From Brevundimonas sp. Root608 (lineage in GTDB: Bacteria; Pseudomonadota; Alphaproteobacteria; Caulobacterales; Caulobacteraceae), in contig NZ_LMGT01000001.1 of the NCBI RefSeq assembly GCF_001427825.1, forward strand, positions 612,063 to 676,062: 64,000 bases of DNA, in the 5' to 3' direction. How positions within the stretch are numbered: the first letter of the stretch is position 1; each line of letters begins with the position of its first letter. Made by a program: the position numbers and the translations under genes. This document shows, piece after piece, positions 34,600 to 44,917 of the stretch. A model generated the notes under the pieces. It was not told the DNA's origin, did not search any database, and was given only the letters and a program-made list of their open reading frames with translations.

Positions 34600-35063
34600 T
34601 CGACCTTGAGGATTTCGTAGGCCTTGACGCCGCCGGGGGTGTTCACCTCGACCACGTCGCCGACTTCCTTGGAGATCAGCGAACGGGCGATCGGCGAGGC
34701 GACGGAAACCTTGCCCGCCTTCACATCGGCTTCGTGCTCGCCGACGATCTGGTAGCGGCTCTCCTCCTCGGTGTCCTCGTCGACCACGGTGACCGTGGCG
34801 CCGAACATGACCTGGTCGCCGTTCAGCTTGGAGACGTCGATGACCTGGGCGCGGCTGATCTTGTCCTCGATGTCGGCGATCTGGCCTTCGATCCAGCCCT
34901 GCCGCTCCTTGGCCGCATGATACTCGGCGTTTTCAGACAGATCGCCATGCTCGCGCGCTTCCGAGATGGCCGAGATCACGCTCGGCCGCTCCACGGACTT
35001 CAATTGCTTCAGCTGATCGTCGAGGACACGGTAGCCCTCGGCCGTCATCGGCACTTTTTCCAT
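34590..35063 (-). CDS. greA: transcription elongation factor GreA
   Basis: Rescues backtracked RNA polymerase by stimulating transcript cleavage. The 157 residues have the N-terminal coiled coil with the acidic tip ([20 protein letters not shown]) and the FKBP-like C-terminal domain ([20 protein letters not shown]). The usual partner genes are carB in many alphaproteobacteria, whereas here an ELM1-type gene overlaps its 3' end. Confidence 0.97.
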   Translation of the reverse strand: MEKVPMTAEGYRVLDDQLKQLKSVERPSVISAISEAREHGDLSENAEYHAAKERQGWIEGQIADIEDKISRAQVIDVSKLNGDQVMFGATVTVVDEDTEEESRYQIVGEHEADVKAGKVSVASPIARSLISKEVGDVVEVNTPGGVKAYEILKVEWK

Positions 35064-35199
35064 ATGTCGTGAATTTCTGAGCTATCGCCCGACTAGAGGT
35101 TGGTGACGCCAAGGGTCGCTGGGCGCTCGCGACCGGCCCAAGAGGGTAGGGCGCCCGGCCTCAAGGTTCAAGAGGCAAGACGTTTCCGACAGATTGTCG

Positions 35200-35415
35200 T
35201 TATGTGACAGCCTTGCGGCGACGCTCGCGAATCTGCTGGATGCTGCCCCACAGTTTCACCCTGCCGACGAGGCTCCAGGCCAGCCAGGCGACGGCGGCCA
35301 GGCCCAGGGCCATGAACAGGCTGGACAGCAGAACGACGCCCGCCGCCATGAAGGCGAGGATGAAGGCGACGGCGGCCACAAGGGCGGCGATGACTTGAAC
35401 GGTTCTCGGGCGCAT
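35200..35415 (-). CDS. small two-helix membrane protein
   Basis: About 71 residues from the ATG at 35415. Two long hydrophobic stretches (VQVIAALVAAVAFILAFMAA and LFMALGLAAVAWLAWSLVG) are followed by a basic tail (IRERRRKAVT), giving a hairpin in the inner membrane. A longer frame from 35496 adds 27 polar residues with no similarity. No family is recognised. Confidence 0.6.
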   Translation of the reverse strand: MRPRTVQVIAALVAAVAFILAFMAAGVVLLSSLFMALGLAAVAWLAWSLVGRVKLWGSIQQIRERRRKAVT

Positions 35416-35505
35416 GGAGCGATTAACGTTTGTGCGGAACGAGGGTTGCGCCCTTTCCAGCCTCCCGCCCGGTTCAGGAGCGGTTGTGGCGCCCATGCCA
35501 TCGTC

Positions 35506-36171
35506 TCACGTGTAGCTGTACGGCCCGCCCCGTTCGAGCGCCCGCTGGTACGCCGGCCGCGCGTGGATGGCTTGGAGGAAGGCCTTCAGCCGGGGCTTGT
35601 CGGCGCCGTAGCCCATTCGCGACCCCGCCGCTTCGACCGGGAAGCTCATCATGATGTCGGCCGCCGAGAAGGCGTCGCCCGCGAACCAGGCTGACCGCGT
35701 CAGCTCGGCCTCCCAGTACGCGGTGTGCGCCGCCAGCTGCGGGTCGATCATATTGGCGTTCATGGCCTTGCTGATCCCCCGGGCCACGCCGCGCGCCAGG
35801 AAGGGCGCGCGTTTCGGAATGGCGCTGAAAATCAGCTTCAGCAGCAGGGGTGTCATCGCCGAGCCCTCGGCATAGTGCAGCCAGTAGGTGAAGCGCCGCG
35901 CGGCCTCCGTACCGGGCGCCGGGCGCAGGCCGGACTCGGGATGGGTCTCCAGCAGATATTCGATGATCGCCCCGGTTTCGGCCAAGCGGGCGTCGCCGTC
36001 GTCCAGCACCGGCGACTTGCCCAAGGGGTGGATGGCCTTCAGCTCCGGCGGGGCCAGCATGGTCTTCGGGTCGCGCTGGTACCGCTTGACCTCATAGGGA
36101 AGGCCCAGCTCCTCCAGCAGCCACAGCACGCGCTGGGACCGGGAATCGTTGAGGTGATGGACGGTGATCAT
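35506..36171 (-). CDS. glutathione S-transferase family protein
   Basis: A 221-residue GST. The thioredoxin-like N-domain starts ITVHHLNDSRSQRVLWLLEE, with the cis-Pro and glutathione contacts in HPLGKSPVLDDGDARLAETG. The helical C-domain carries WFAGDAFSAADIMMSFPVEA, the conserved folding motif. The Ser-Arg-Ser near residue 10 resembles bacterial beta/theta-like enzymes. The substrate is unknown. It is transcribed alone on the minus strand. Confidence 0.92.
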   Translation of the reverse strand: MITVHHLNDSRSQRVLWLLEELGLPYEVKRYQRDPKTMLAPPELKAIHPLGKSPVLDDGDARLAETGAIIEYLLETHPESGLRPAPGTEAARRFTYWLHYAEGSAMTPLLLKLIFSAIPKRAPFLARGVARGISKAMNANMIDPQLAAHTAYWEAELTRSAWFAGDAFSAADIMMSFPVEAAGSRMGYGADKPRLKAFLQAIHARPAYQRALERGGPYSYT

Positions 36172-36232
36172 GGCGTCGGCTCCGTTTGGCCGGCGCAGTG
36201 AACGCGGTTGACGCCGCGTCGGTCCAGCGGAT

Positions 36233-36439
36233 TCAGACGCGCCGACCGCTCCAGCGCTGGCGAGGGTGGGCCTTTCCGGCCTGCGGACGCTCCGGATGTT
36301 TCCCCGCCTGCCGCTGTTCCCACAGCTGGAAGGCCAGTGTGGCGAGGGCCAGCTTGCCGGCGTGGCGGCCAGCCATGCGCCGTCCGCCCTTGCTGAGCAG
36401 CAGGCCGCCGATCAGGGTCGCGAGCTTGGGAATGGGCAT
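36233..36439 (-). CDS. small basic protein of unknown function
   Basis: 68 residues, Arg/Lys/Gly-rich, with one moderately hydrophobic N-terminal stretch (LATLIGGLLLS) and another in the middle (LALATLAFQLWEQ). The ATG at 36439 is preceded by GGAGAG on the minus strand, supporting translation. It has no clear relatives that I know. It could be a genuine small membrane-associated protein or a chance frame. Confidence 0.5.
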   Translation of the reverse strand: MPIPKLATLIGGLLLSKGGRRMAGRHAGKLALATLAFQLWEQRQAGKHPERPQAGKAHPRQRWSGRRV

Positions 36440-36495
36440 GAGGCTCTCCGGTTCGGAGGTGAAACGGACAGCGTCGGGAACGGTTCAGGCCCGGC

Positions 36496-37809
36496 TCAGC
36501 CTTTCGGCATCAGGGCCCGGGCCGAGACCACCATGGCCTCGACTCCGGTCGTGACCGACGGGCGGGGATCGATGCGGAACAGGGGCGAGTGATGGCCCGG
36601 CGCGGCGTCCACCTGATCGGCGGGCGTGCCGCCGACGCTGAAATACACCCCCTTCACGCCAGTTTCGGGGGTGACGAACCAGGCGAAATCCTCGGCCCCC
36701 ATGCCGGTGCGGTCGACATCCACCACGCGGTCGGCCCCCATGGCCGCGCCGACGGCGGCTCGCAGGCGGGCGGCGGTGGCGGCGTCGTTGATGGTCGCGG
36801 GCGTGGTTTCGGTGGTCGAGCGAACCACGGTGGGGAGCCTGTCCTCGGGCACGCCCAGCGCCAGGGCCGTGCCGCGCGCGACGCGGTCGATCCCGTCCAG
36901 CAGGGCCAGGCGCGTCTCCGGATTGTCGGCGCGGACGGTCAGCTGCATGTCGACCCGGTCGGAGATGATGTTGTGCTTGATGCCGCCGTGGATGGCCCCG
37001 ACGGTGACGATCGCGCCTTCCAGAGGGTTGATGCTGCGGCTGGGCAGGGTCTGCAGGTTCATCACGATGGCCGAGGCCACCACGATCGGGTCGATCCCCA
37101 TGTGCGGATAGGCCCCGTGCGTGCCCACCCCGTGGACGGCGATGTCGACGCTGTCCGAGCTTGACGAGGTGATGCCCAGCGGCAGGTCGATCAGGCCGTT
37201 GGCCAGATCCGCCGACACGTGGAAGGCCAGGGCGTAATCGGGCTTGGGGAAACGGGAATAGAGGCCGTCCTGGACCATGGCCCGGGCGCCGAAGATGCGT
37301 TCCTCGGCCGGCTGGGCGATCAGGACCAGGGTGCCGGACCAGTCCGCGCGCCGCGCCATCATCTGGCGGGCCGTGCCGATCAGGGCGGTGATGTGAACAT
37401 CGTGGCCGCAGGCGTGCATGACCGGCTTCTCGACGCCGTCGCTGTCGACCTGTTTGACGGTGGAGGCGTTGGCCAGGCCCGACTGTTCGCTCAGCGGCAG
37501 GCCGTCCATGTCGGCGCGGATCATGACCGTGGGGCCGTCGCCGTTGCGCAGCACCGCGACCACGCCCGTGCCGCCGACGCCGGTGGTGACGTCATAGCCG
37601 AGCGCGGTCAGCTGGGCGGCCATGATGCCGGAGGTGCGGACCTCCATCCCCGACAGTTCGGGATTGCGGTGGAAGTCGTCGAACAGGGCGCCGAGGTTGG
37701 CGTCATAGTCGCGCGCCACGGCCAGCCGGAGGTCGTCGTCCTGTTGCGCATGGGCCGGGCCGAACGCCAGCAGGGCCAGCGCGGCCGTTGTTGCAGGAAG
37801 TCGCATCAT
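36496..37809 (-). CDS. M20-family amidohydrolase, exported
   Basis: A zinc amidohydrolase of the M20D group that removes acyl or amino groups from N-acyl amino acids. The dinuclear site is visible as DMDGLP, HACGHDVHITALI, the catalytic PAEE, and the C-terminal GAEDFAWF with APGHHSPLF. A signal peptide (MMRLPATTAALALLAFGPAHA) indicates export to the periplasm. Starts at 37821, 37809 and 37806 are close together and cannot be separated; the longer frame to 37860 lacks a signal. The substrate is unknown. Confidence 0.9.
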   Translation of the reverse strand: MMRLPATTAALALLAFGPAHAQQDDDLRLAVARDYDANLGALFDDFHRNPELSGMEVRTSGIMAAQLTALGYDVTTGVGGTGVVAVLRNGDGPTVMIRADMDGLPLSEQSGLANASTVKQVDSDGVEKPVMHACGHDVHITALIGTARQMMARRADWSGTLVLIAQPAEERIFGARAMVQDGLYSRFPKPDYALAFHVSADLANGLIDLPLGITSSSSDSVDIAVHGVGTHGAYPHMGIDPIVVASAIVMNLQTLPSRSINPLEGAIVTVGAIHGGIKHNIISDRVDMQLTVRADNPETRLALLDGIDRVARGTALALGVPEDRLPTVVRSTTETTPATINDAATAARLRAAVGAAMGADRVVDVDRTGMGAEDFAWFVTPETGVKGVYFSVGGTPADQVDAAPGHHSPLFRIDPRPSVTTGVEAMVVSARALMPKG

Positions 37810-37928
37810 TTGCCCCGTCATGAACGACCGGAGCTTGGTCCGCGCATCGGAGGTTGGCAACGCAAAAGGGGCGGGCGCGCCGCCGCGCGACTGTTGAGTT
37901 CGCCAGCGGTTTCGCCCAAACCCGACGC

Positions 37929-38966
37929 ATGGACACGCCCGAGCCCCGCCTGACCTCTCTGGCCCACGGAGGCGGCTGCGGCTGCAAGCTGGCTCCGACG
38001 GTGCTGCAGGATATCCTCAAGGGCGTCCCTCAGACGGCCCCCTTCGCCGACCTGATGGTCGGGAACGAGACCAGCGACGACGCGGCCGTCTGGCGGCTGA
38101 ACGACGATCAGGCTCTGGTCGCCACCACCGACTTCTTCATGCCCATGGTCGACGACCCGTTCCACTTCGGGCAGATCGCCGCGACCAACGCCCTGTCCGA
38201 CGTCTACGCCATGGGCGGGCGTCCGATCCTCGCCCTGGCCATCCTCGGCATGCCGGTGAATGTGCTGTCGCCCCGGACCATCGGCCGCGTGCTCCAGGGC
38301 GGCGCCGCCGCCTGCGCCGCGGCGGGCATTCCCGTCGCCGGCGGCCACTCGATCGACAGCGTCGAGCCGATCTACGGACTGGCGGTCATCGGCCTCGTCC
38401 GCCCCGATCAGGTCCTGACCAACCGCGGCGCGCGTCCCGGCGACGTCCTGCTGCTGACCAAATCCCTCGGTGTCGGGGTCCTCAGCGCCGCCTTCAAACA
38501 GGACCGGCTGGACAAGGAGGGCTATCGCCTCCTCAAGGAGACGACCACCCGGCTGAACAGCTTCGGCGCCGAGCTCGCCGGGCGCGCCGGGGTTCACGCG
38601 GTCACCGACGTCACCGGCTTCGGCCTGCTCGGCCATGCGCTCGAGATGGCGCGCGGCGCGGGGGCGACGGTCGAGCTGACGTCCCGCCCGCCTGTCCTCG
38701 GCGACGCGCTACGGCTGCTGGAGGAGGGCGTGCGCACCGGAGCCTCGGCCCGCAACTGGGCCGCCTACGGCCACGAGGTCGACGGGCTCGAAGCCGGCGT
38801 GGTCCGCGACCTCCTGACCGATCCGCAAACCTCGGGCGGCCTGCTGATCGCCGTCGCCGAGGCTGAGGTTTCCGCCCTGCAGGCCCTCGCCCGGATAAAC
38901 GGCTGCGGCGCCCTCCCTGTCGGCCGCGTCGTCGACGGCCCGGCCCGGGTGCAGGTCGTCGCATGA
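37929..38966 (+). CDS. selD: selenide, water dikinase
   Basis: Makes selenophosphate from selenide and ATP. The active-site Cys17 and Lys20 in HGGGCGCKL sit at the same positions as in E. coli; it is the Cys form, with no selenocysteine codon. Further motifs are DDAAVW, ATTDFFMPMVDDPF and GGHSIDSVEP. The ATG at 37929 is chosen because homology starts there. The stop overlaps the mnmH start (ATGA), so both genes serve one product. Confidence 0.96.
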   Translation: MDTPEPRLTSLAHGGGCGCKLAPTVLQDILKGVPQTAPFADLMVGNETSDDAAVWRLNDDQALVATTDFFMPMVDDPFHFGQIAATNALSDVYAMGGRPILALAILGMPVNVLSPRTIGRVLQGGAAACAAAGIPVAGGHSIDSVEPIYGLAVIGLVRPDQVLTNRGARPGDVLLLTKSLGVGVLSAAFKQDRLDKEGYRLLKETTTRLNSFGAELAGRAGVHAVTDVTGFGLLGHALEMARGAGATVELTSRPPVLGDALRLLEEGVRTGASARNWAAYGHEVDGLEAGVVRDLLTDPQTSGGLLIAVAEAEVSALQALARINGCGALPVGRVVDGPARVQVVA

Positions 38967-40012
38967 TCCGGCGCACCGTCGAGCTGTGTCACCGGTCGCG
39001 CGACGCCTTCGACGCCATCATCGACGTGCGCAGCCCGGCCGAGTTCGCCCTCGACCACATCCCCGGGGCCATCAACCTGCCGGTGCTGGACGACGAACAG
39101 CGCGCCGCGGTCGGCACGGAATACGTCCAAGGCTCCAAATTCCTCGCCCGCCGCGCCGGCGCGGCCATGGTGGCCCGCAACATCGCCGCGCATCTTGAGG
39201 GCGCGCTGGCCGACCGCACCGGAAGCTTCCAGCCGCTGGTCTACTGCTGGCGCGGCGGGCAGAGGTCCCACGCCATGGCCACGGTGATGGATCAGGTCGG
39301 CTGGCCGGTCGCGGTCGTGCACGACGGCTATCAGGCCTGGCGGCGGCAGGTGACGGCGGCCCTGTACGACCAGCCCGTCCCGCATCGGCTGGTGCTGCTG
39401 GACGGCCCCACCGGCTCGGGCAAGACGGCGCTGCTGACGGCGCTGGCCGAACGGGGCGCGCAAACCCTGGATCTGGAGGCCCTCGCCGCCCACCGGGGCT
39501 CGCTGTTCGGCGCCATGCCCGGCGGCCAGCCGTCGCAGAAGGCCTTCGAGACCCGGCTGCACGACGCCCTCGATCGCCTCGATCCCGCCCGACCGGTCGT
39601 CGCCGAGGCCGAGAGCAGCAAGATCGGCGCGCGCGTCATTCCGCCGTCGCTATGGGCCGCGATGTCCCCCGCCCCCGTCTTCGAACTGGCCGCGCCCCTG
39701 TCCGCGCGCATCGCCCACATCGTCGAACACTACGCCGGCATCGCCGCCGATCCCGCCGCCCTCGACCAGGCCCTGACCCGCCTGCCTCGCCACCACGCGA
39801 AAGCGGCGATCGCGGAATGGCGCGGGATGGCGGCGCGTGGCGAGATCGACGAACTGGCTGCGGCCCTGATCGAGGCCCACTACGATCCCGCCTATCAGCG
39901 CACGACGCAGACCCGGAACCGGGCGGTGCTGGAACGGATCGCGATGACGGATCTGACGCCGGACGGACTGGCGGATACGGCGCGGCGCATCATGACGGCC
40001 CTCGACGCCTGA
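38963..40012 (+). CDS. mnmH: tRNA 2-selenouridine synthase
   Basis: Replaces sulfur by selenium in 2-thiouridine at tRNA position 34. The N-terminal rhodanese domain carries Cys95 in VYCWRGGQRS, and a P-loop GPTGSGKT is at 148-155. The 349-residue length is usual. Translationally coupled to selD by a four-base overlap, it explains the purpose of selenophosphate here. No selA, selB or selC is visible in the window, so selenoprotein synthesis is not implied. Confidence 0.95.
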   Translation: MIRRTVELCHRSRDAFDAIIDVRSPAEFALDHIPGAINLPVLDDEQRAAVGTEYVQGSKFLARRAGAAMVARNIAAHLEGALADRTGSFQPLVYCWRGGQRSHAMATVMDQVGWPVAVVHDGYQAWRRQVTAALYDQPVPHRLVLLDGPTGSGKTALLTALAERGAQTLDLEALAAHRGSLFGAMPGGQPSQKAFETRLHDALDRLDPARPVVAEAESSKIGARVIPPSLWAAMSPAPVFELAAPLSARIAHIVEHYAGIAADPAALDQALTRLPRHHAKAAIAEWRGMAARGEIDELAAALIEAHYDPAYQRTTQTRNRAVLERIAMTDLTPDGLADTARRIMTALDA

Positions 40013-40036
40013 CGCGGGCCGCCCTAGCTTCTCCGG

Positions 40037-41332
40037 ATGACCCGTTCGCGCACCGCCGCCCTCTTCTCCTCGCTGAGCCTGTGGGTGCTGGCCGCCCTTG
40101 TCGGGGGACTGGCCGCCGGCGCCGCCGCCCAGACGTACGGCATTCCCGGTGGAACCGGCACGGTCGCCCTCGTCGAGGGCCTGGGCCAGCTGTGGCTCAA
40201 CGCCCTGCGGATGACCATCATACCCCTGGTCTTCAGCCTGCTGGTGACCGGGATCGCCTCCATCGCCGACGCGGCCGCGACCGGGCGGCTGGCGCTCAGG
40301 ACCATGATCGTCTTCGCCCTGCTGCTGCTGGGCGCGACGGTCTACGGCGTCCTCGCCTCCCTGGGCCTGCACGCGATCTGGCCGATCGATCCCGAGGGCG
40401 GCCGGCTGCTGCTGGCGGGCGCCGTAGGCGACGAGGCCGTGCGCCAGAACCTCGGCGGCGGCGGGTTTTCCGCCTTCCTGACCAGCCTGGCTCCGGCCAA
40501 TCCGATCCGCGCGGCCGCCGACGACGCCATCCTCGGCATCGTGGTGTTCGCCATCGTCTTCGGCTTCGCCACCACCCGGCTGAGCGCGCGCCTGCGCCAG
40601 CCGCTGACCGTCTTCTTCGAGGCCGTCTCGGAGACGATGATCGTCATCGTCCACTGGGTGCTGCGCGCCGCCCCGTTCGGGGTCTTCGCCCTGTCGCTGG
40701 GCGTGGGCCTGAGGGCGGGACTGGGGGCCGCCGGGGTGCTGGGCCACTACATCGCCATCGTGTCGCTGGCCCTGATCGGCCTGATCCTGCTGACCTATGT
40801 GGTGGCCGTCGTCTTCGGCCGGGTCACGCTCGGCCGCTTCGCCCGCGCGGCCGCGCCGGCCCAGGTCGTGGCCTTCTCGACCCAGTCGTCGCTGGCCTGT
40901 CTGCCGGTGATGGTCGAGCGGGCGATCGACCGGCTCGGCGTCTCCGCGGCGACGGCCGGTCTGGTTCTGCCGCTGGCGGTTGCGGTGTTCCGCATCACCT
41001 CGACGGTCGCCAATCTGGCCGTCTGCATCTACGTCGCCCACCTGTACGGCATCGCCCTGACCCCCGGCGTGCTGTTCGCGGGCGCCGTCGCGGCCCTGGC
41101 GATCAGCGTCGGCACCGTGGGCCTGCCGGGCCAGGTTTCCTTCTTCGCCTCCATCGCCCCCATCGCCCTGGCCATGGGCCTGCCGCTGGATGTCCTGCCC
41201 CTGCTGCTTGCGGTCGAGGTCGTGCCCGACATCTTCCGCACCATCGGCAACGTCACCGCCGACCTCACGGCGGCGCGGATCGTCGAGGGCCGGGACGCGA
41301 TCGCAGATCCGGAGGCGGCGTCGGGGATCTAG
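40037..41332 (+). CDS. dicarboxylate/amino acid:cation symporter (DAACS)
   Basis: A 431-residue inner-membrane carrier with about eight helices and re-entrant loops. The family motifs include AFSTQSSLACLPVM (the Ser-rich hairpin HP1), the unwound helix region FRITSTVANLAV, and the HP2-like TVGLPGQVSFFASI. Substrates of this family are glutamate, aspartate or C4-dicarboxylates with Na+ or H+; which one applies here cannot be told. It starts 24 bases after mnmH and converges with the DUF1294 remnant. Confidence 0.92.
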   Translation: MTRSRTAALFSSLSLWVLAALVGGLAAGAAAQTYGIPGGTGTVALVEGLGQLWLNALRMTIIPLVFSLLVTGIASIADAAATGRLALRTMIVFALLLLGATVYGVLASLGLHAIWPIDPEGGRLLLAGAVGDEAVRQNLGGGGFSAFLTSLAPANPIRAAADDAILGIVVFAIVFGFATTRLSARLRQPLTVFFEAVSETMIVIVHWVLRAAPFGVFALSLGVGLRAGLGAAGVLGHYIAIVSLALIGLILLTYVVAVVFGRVTLGRFARAAAPAQVVAFSTQSSLACLPVMVERAIDRLGVSAATAGLVLPLAVAVFRITSTVANLAVCIYVAHLYGIALTPGVLFAGAVAALAISVGTVGLPGQVSFFASIAPIALAMGLPLDVLPLLLAVEVVPDIFRTIGNVTADLTAARIVEGRDAIADPEAASGI

Positions 41333-41597
41333 GGCAGAAGCAGCCAGAACACGGCTGCGACGCCGAACAGATGCGCGACGATCACGGCGCCCAGAAGGGT
41401 CCGGAACGGCTCCTTGCGCGTCTTGTGACGCAGGAGATGCTGCCCCGCCCACGCGCCCACGCCGCCGAACAGGGCGACCAGCAAAAGGGTGCTCTCCCGA
41501 ACCCGCAGCCATGGTCGCGGGCCCGGGTCTTGTCGAACCAGAACAGGCCGAAGGCCACCAGTTCAGCGGCCAGCAGGATCAGCGAGACGCCGGTCAC
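41329..41597 (-). pseudogene. DUF1294 membrane protein, single-base frameshift
   Basis: From the ATG at 41597 the frame reads MTGVSLILLAAELVAF, then FWFDKTRARDHGC, and then turns to nonsense. One frame over, it resumes as ESTLLLVALFGGVGAWAGQH, followed by LLRHKTRKEPFRTLLGA and a final hydrophobic helix ending at 41329, a typical DUF1294 protein. The total is one base short of 90 codons. Restoring one G (GGCTGCGGG to GGCTGGCGGG, near 41506) would rebuild the protein. It lies five bases after carB in the same operon. Either a true mutation or an assembly error. Confidence 0.85.
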
Positions 41598-41602
41598 GCC
41601 GT

Positions 41603-44600
41603 TCAGTGGGCGTAGTCCTGGATCGGCCGCACATCCAGCTCGCCGGCCTTGATCGCCCCGATGGCCTGGGCCGCCGCCAGCGCCCCCGCCGTCGTCGTGT
41701 AATAGGGCATCTTCATCATCAGGGCCGTGCGCCGCAGGCTGAAGCTGTCCAGCAGCGCCTGCTTGCCCTCGGTGGTGTTGAAGACCAGCTGGACCTCGCC
41801 GTTCTTCATCGCGTCGACGATGTTGGGACGGCCCTCCAGCACCTTCTTCACATGACCGACGGGCAGGCCCTGTTCGGTCAGATACGCATGCGTCCCGCCG
41901 GTGGCGACGATGCTGAAGCCCTCGGCCAGCAGCGTCTTCACCGCCTCGACGATGAAGGGCTTGTCGCCGTCCTTGACGCTGACGAAGGCGCAGCCGGCCG
42001 TGGGCAGGGTGGTGCCGCCGCCGATCTGGCTCTTGGCGAAGGCGCGGGCGAAGGCGGGGGCCATGTCGGCCTCGCCGTCGCGCTTCCAGTCCAGACCCAT
42101 GACCTCGCCGGTCGAGCGCATCTCGGGGCCCAGGATGGTGTCGACCCCGGCGAAGCGGGCGAACGGGAAGACGGCTTCCTTGACCGCGATATGGTCGTAC
42201 GGGACGTCCTTCAGACCGAAGGATTTCAGCGGCACGCCGGCCATGACCTTGGCGGCGATGGCGGCGATGGGCTGGCCGATGGTCTTGGCCACGAAGGGCG
42301 CCGTGCGGCTGGCGCGGGGGTTCACCTCCAGCACGAAGATGCGCGGGTTAGCGCTGTGCGGCTCCTCGATGGCGAACTGGACGTTCATCAGGCCGCGCAC
42401 CTTCAGGGCGCGGGCCATGGCCTCGGTCTGGCGCTTCAGCTCGGCGACGATCTCCGCCGACAGGGAAAAGGGCGGCATGGAGCAGGCGCTGTCGCCCGAG
42501 TGGACGCCGGCTTCCTCGATGTGCTCCAGCACCCCGGCGACGAAGACCGTCTCGTCGTCGCACAGGGCGTCGACGTCGACCTCGGTGGCGCGGTTGAGAT
42601 AGTGGTCGATCAGCACCGGATCGTCGCCCGACACCCGCATGGCCTCGCCGACGTAGCGGTCCAGCTGTTCGCGGTCGTGGACGATGACCATGCCGCGCCC
42701 GCCCAGCACGTATGAGGGGCGCAGCACGACGGGGTAGCCGACCTCGTCCGCCTTGTCGGCGGCCTCCTGGGCCGAGCGGGCGAGGCCGTTGGGCGGCTGC
42801 ATCAGGCCGATGTCGTGCAGCATGACCTGGAACCGCTCGCGGTCCTCGGCCAGGTCGATGGAGTCGAGGCTGGTGCCGAGGATCGGCACCCCGTCCTCGT
42901 GCAGCGCATGGGCCAGCTTCAGCGGCGTCTGGCCGCCGAACTGGACGACGACGCCGATCAGGTTTCCGGTCGAGCGCTCGACCTCGATCAGCTCCAGCAC
43001 GTCCTCGGCCGTCAGGGGCTCGAAATACAGCCGGTCCGAGGTGTCGTAGTCGGTCGAGACCGTCTCGGGGTTGCAGTTGACCATGATCGACTCGACGCCG
43101 ATGTCGGCGAAGGCGAACGCCGCGTGACAGCAGCAGTAATCGAACTCGATGCCTTGCCCGATGCGGTTCGGCCCGCCGCCGAGGATGATGGCCTTCTTGC
43201 GGTCGGTCGGATGGGACTCGCACTGCGGGACCTGACCCAGGGCGCCGGTCTCATAGGTCGAATACATATAGGCGGTGGCGCTGGCGAACTCGGCCGCGCA
43301 GGTGTCGATGCGCTTGAACACCGGGCGGACGTTGAGGCCGCGGCGAGCCTTGCGCACGGCGGCCTCGGTCGTATCCGTCAGCTGGGCCAGGCGGGCGTCC
43401 GAGAAGCCCTTGGACTTCAGCTTGCGGAAGTCGGTGGGTTCAGTCGGCAACCCCTTGACCCGAATATGCCCTTCTTCCCGCACGATGTCGGCGATCTGGC
43501 GCAGGAACCAGGGCTCGTACGAGCAGGCGGCGTTGACCTCCTCGACCGACAGGCCGTGGCGGAAGGCCTGGGCGATGACGAGAATGCGGTCCGGCGTCGG
43601 CTGGCCCAGCGCCCGCACCACGGCGGCGCGGGCCGAGGCCTCGTCGTCGACGTCGACGACGCCGTCGATCTCGATCTCGTTGAAGCCGGTCAGGCCGGTC
43701 TCGAGCCCGCGCAAGGCCTTCTGCATCGACTCCTGGAAGGTCCGGCCGATGGCCATGACCTCGCCGACCGACTTCATCGAGGTCGACAGGGTCGCCTCGG
43801 CGCCGGGGTATTTCTCGAAGGCGAAGCGCGGGATCTTGGTGACGACATAGTCGATGCTCGGCTCGAACGACGCCGGCGTGACCATGGTGATGTCGTTGGT
43901 CAGTTCGTCGAGCGTGTAGCCGACGGCCAGACGGGCCGCGACCTTGGCGATCGGGAAGCCGGTGGCCTTGGACGCCAGCGCCGAGGACCGCGACACGCGC
44001 GGGTTCATCTCGATCACGACCATGCGGCCGTCCGCGGGATTGATCGCCCACTGGACGTTCGATCCGCCCGTCTCGACGCCGATCTCGCGCAGGACGTTGA
44101 TCGAGCCCGTGCGCATGCGCTGGTACTCTTTATCGGTCAGCGTCAGGGCGGGGGCGACGGTGATGGAGTCGCCGGTGTGCACCCCCATCGGGTCGATGTT
44201 CTCGATGGAGCAGATGATGATGCAGTTGTCCGCCTTGTCGCGGACGACCTCCATCTCATACTCCTTCCAGCCCAGCACGCTTTCCTCGACCAGCACCTCG
44301 GTGGTCGGCGACAGGTCCAGACCGCGCTCGACGATCTCGCGGTATTCCTCGACATTGTAGGCGATGCCGCCGCCGGTGCCGGCCAGGGTGAAGGACGGGC
44401 GGACGATGGCTGGCAGGCCGACGAAGGCCAGGGCGTCCTCGGCTTCGTCGATGTGGTGGATGGCCTTGGAACGGGGGCTTTCGAGACCCAGCTTGTCCAT
44501 GGCGTCGCGGAATTTCTGGCGGTCCTCGGCCTTGTCGATGACGTCGGCTTTCGCCCCGATCATCTCCACGCCCCATTTCTTCAGCGCGCCCGAGGCGTCC

Positions 44601-44905
44601 AGCGCCAGCGCCGTGTTCAGCGCCGTCTGGCCGCCCATGGTCGGCAGCAGGGCGTCGGGCCGCTCCTTGGCGATGATGCGCTCGACGAACTCCGGCGTGA
44701 TCGGCTCGATATAGGTGGCGTCGGCCACCTCCGGGTCGGTCATGATGGTGGCGGGGTTGGAGTTGACCAGGATGACCCGGTAGCCCTCGGCCTTCAGCGC
44801 CTTGCACGCCTGGACGCCGGAATAGTCGAACTCGCACGCCTGACCGATCACGATCGGCCCGGCGCCGATAATGAGGATCGACTGGATGTCCGTACGTTTG
44901 GGCAT
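41603..44905 (-). CDS. carB: carbamoyl-phosphate synthase large subunit
   Basis: Makes carbamoyl phosphate from glutamine-derived ammonia, bicarbonate and two ATP, for pyrimidines and arginine. The 1100 residues hold two ATP-grasp halves: one starting near [20 protein letters not shown], the other with [22 protein letters not shown]-terminal MGS-like allosteric domain follows ([20 protein letters not shown]). The length is normal. It follows rraB by 12 bases on the minus strand. Its small-subunit partner carA is on the plus strand about 8 kb away, so the two subunits are not one operon. Confidence 0.98.
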   Translation of the reverse strand: MPKRTDIQSILIIGAGPIVIGQACEFDYSGVQACKALKAEGYRVILVNSNPATIMTDPEVADATYIEPITPEFVERIIAKERPDALLPTMGGQTALNTALALDASGALKKWGVEMIGAKADVIDKAEDRQKFRDAMDKLGLESPRSKAIHHIDEAEDALAFVGLPAIVRPSFTLAGTGGGIAYNVEEYREIVERGLDLSPTTEVLVEESVLGWKEYEMEVVRDKADNCIIICSIENIDPMGVHTGDSITVAPALTLTDKEYQRMRTGSINVLREIGVETGGSNVQWAINPADGRMVVIEMNPRVSRSSALASKATGFPIAKVAARLAVGYTLDELTNDITMVTPASFEPSIDYVVTKIPRFAFEKYPGAEATLSTSMKSVGEVMAIGRTFQESMQKALRGLETGLTGFNEIEIDGVVDVDDEASARAAVVRALGQPTPDRILVIAQAFRHGLSVEEVNAACSYEPWFLRQIADIVREEGHIRVKGLPTEPTDFRKLKSKGFSDARLAQLTDTTEAAVRKARRGLNVRPVFKRIDTCAAEFASATAYMYSTYETGALGQVPQCESHPTDRKKAIILGGGPNRIGQGIEFDYCCCHAAFAFADIGVESIMVNCNPETVSTDYDTSDRLYFEPLTAEDVLELIEVERSTGNLIGVVVQFGGQTPLKLAHALHEDGVPILGTSLDSIDLAEDRERFQVMLHDIGLMQPPNGLARSAQEAADKADEVGYPVVLRPSYVLGGRGMVIVHDREQLDRYVGEAMRVSGDDPVLIDHYLNRATEVDVDALCDDETVFVAGVLEHIEEAGVHSGDSACSMPPFSLSAEIVAELKRQTEAMARALKVRGLMNVQFAIEEPHSANPRIFVLEVNPRASRTAPFVAKTIGQPIAAIAAKVMAGVPLKSFGLKDVPYDHIAVKEAVFPFARFAGVDTILGPEMRSTGEVMGLDWKRDGEADMAPAFARAFAKSQIGGGTTLPTAGCAFVSVKDGDKPFIVEAVKTLLAEGFSIVATGGTHAYLTEQGLPVGHVKKVLEGRPNIVDAMKNGEVQLVFNTTEGKQALLDSFSLRRTALMMKMPYYTTTAGALAAAQAIGAIKAGELDVRPIQDYAH

Positions 44906-44917
44906 CTCAGCCTCCGT

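Noticed and set aside
36463..36487. EcfG-like site TGAAC-N16-CGTT upstream of the small basic protein
   Set aside because: Mismatch at the first -35 base and the gene itself is uncertain.
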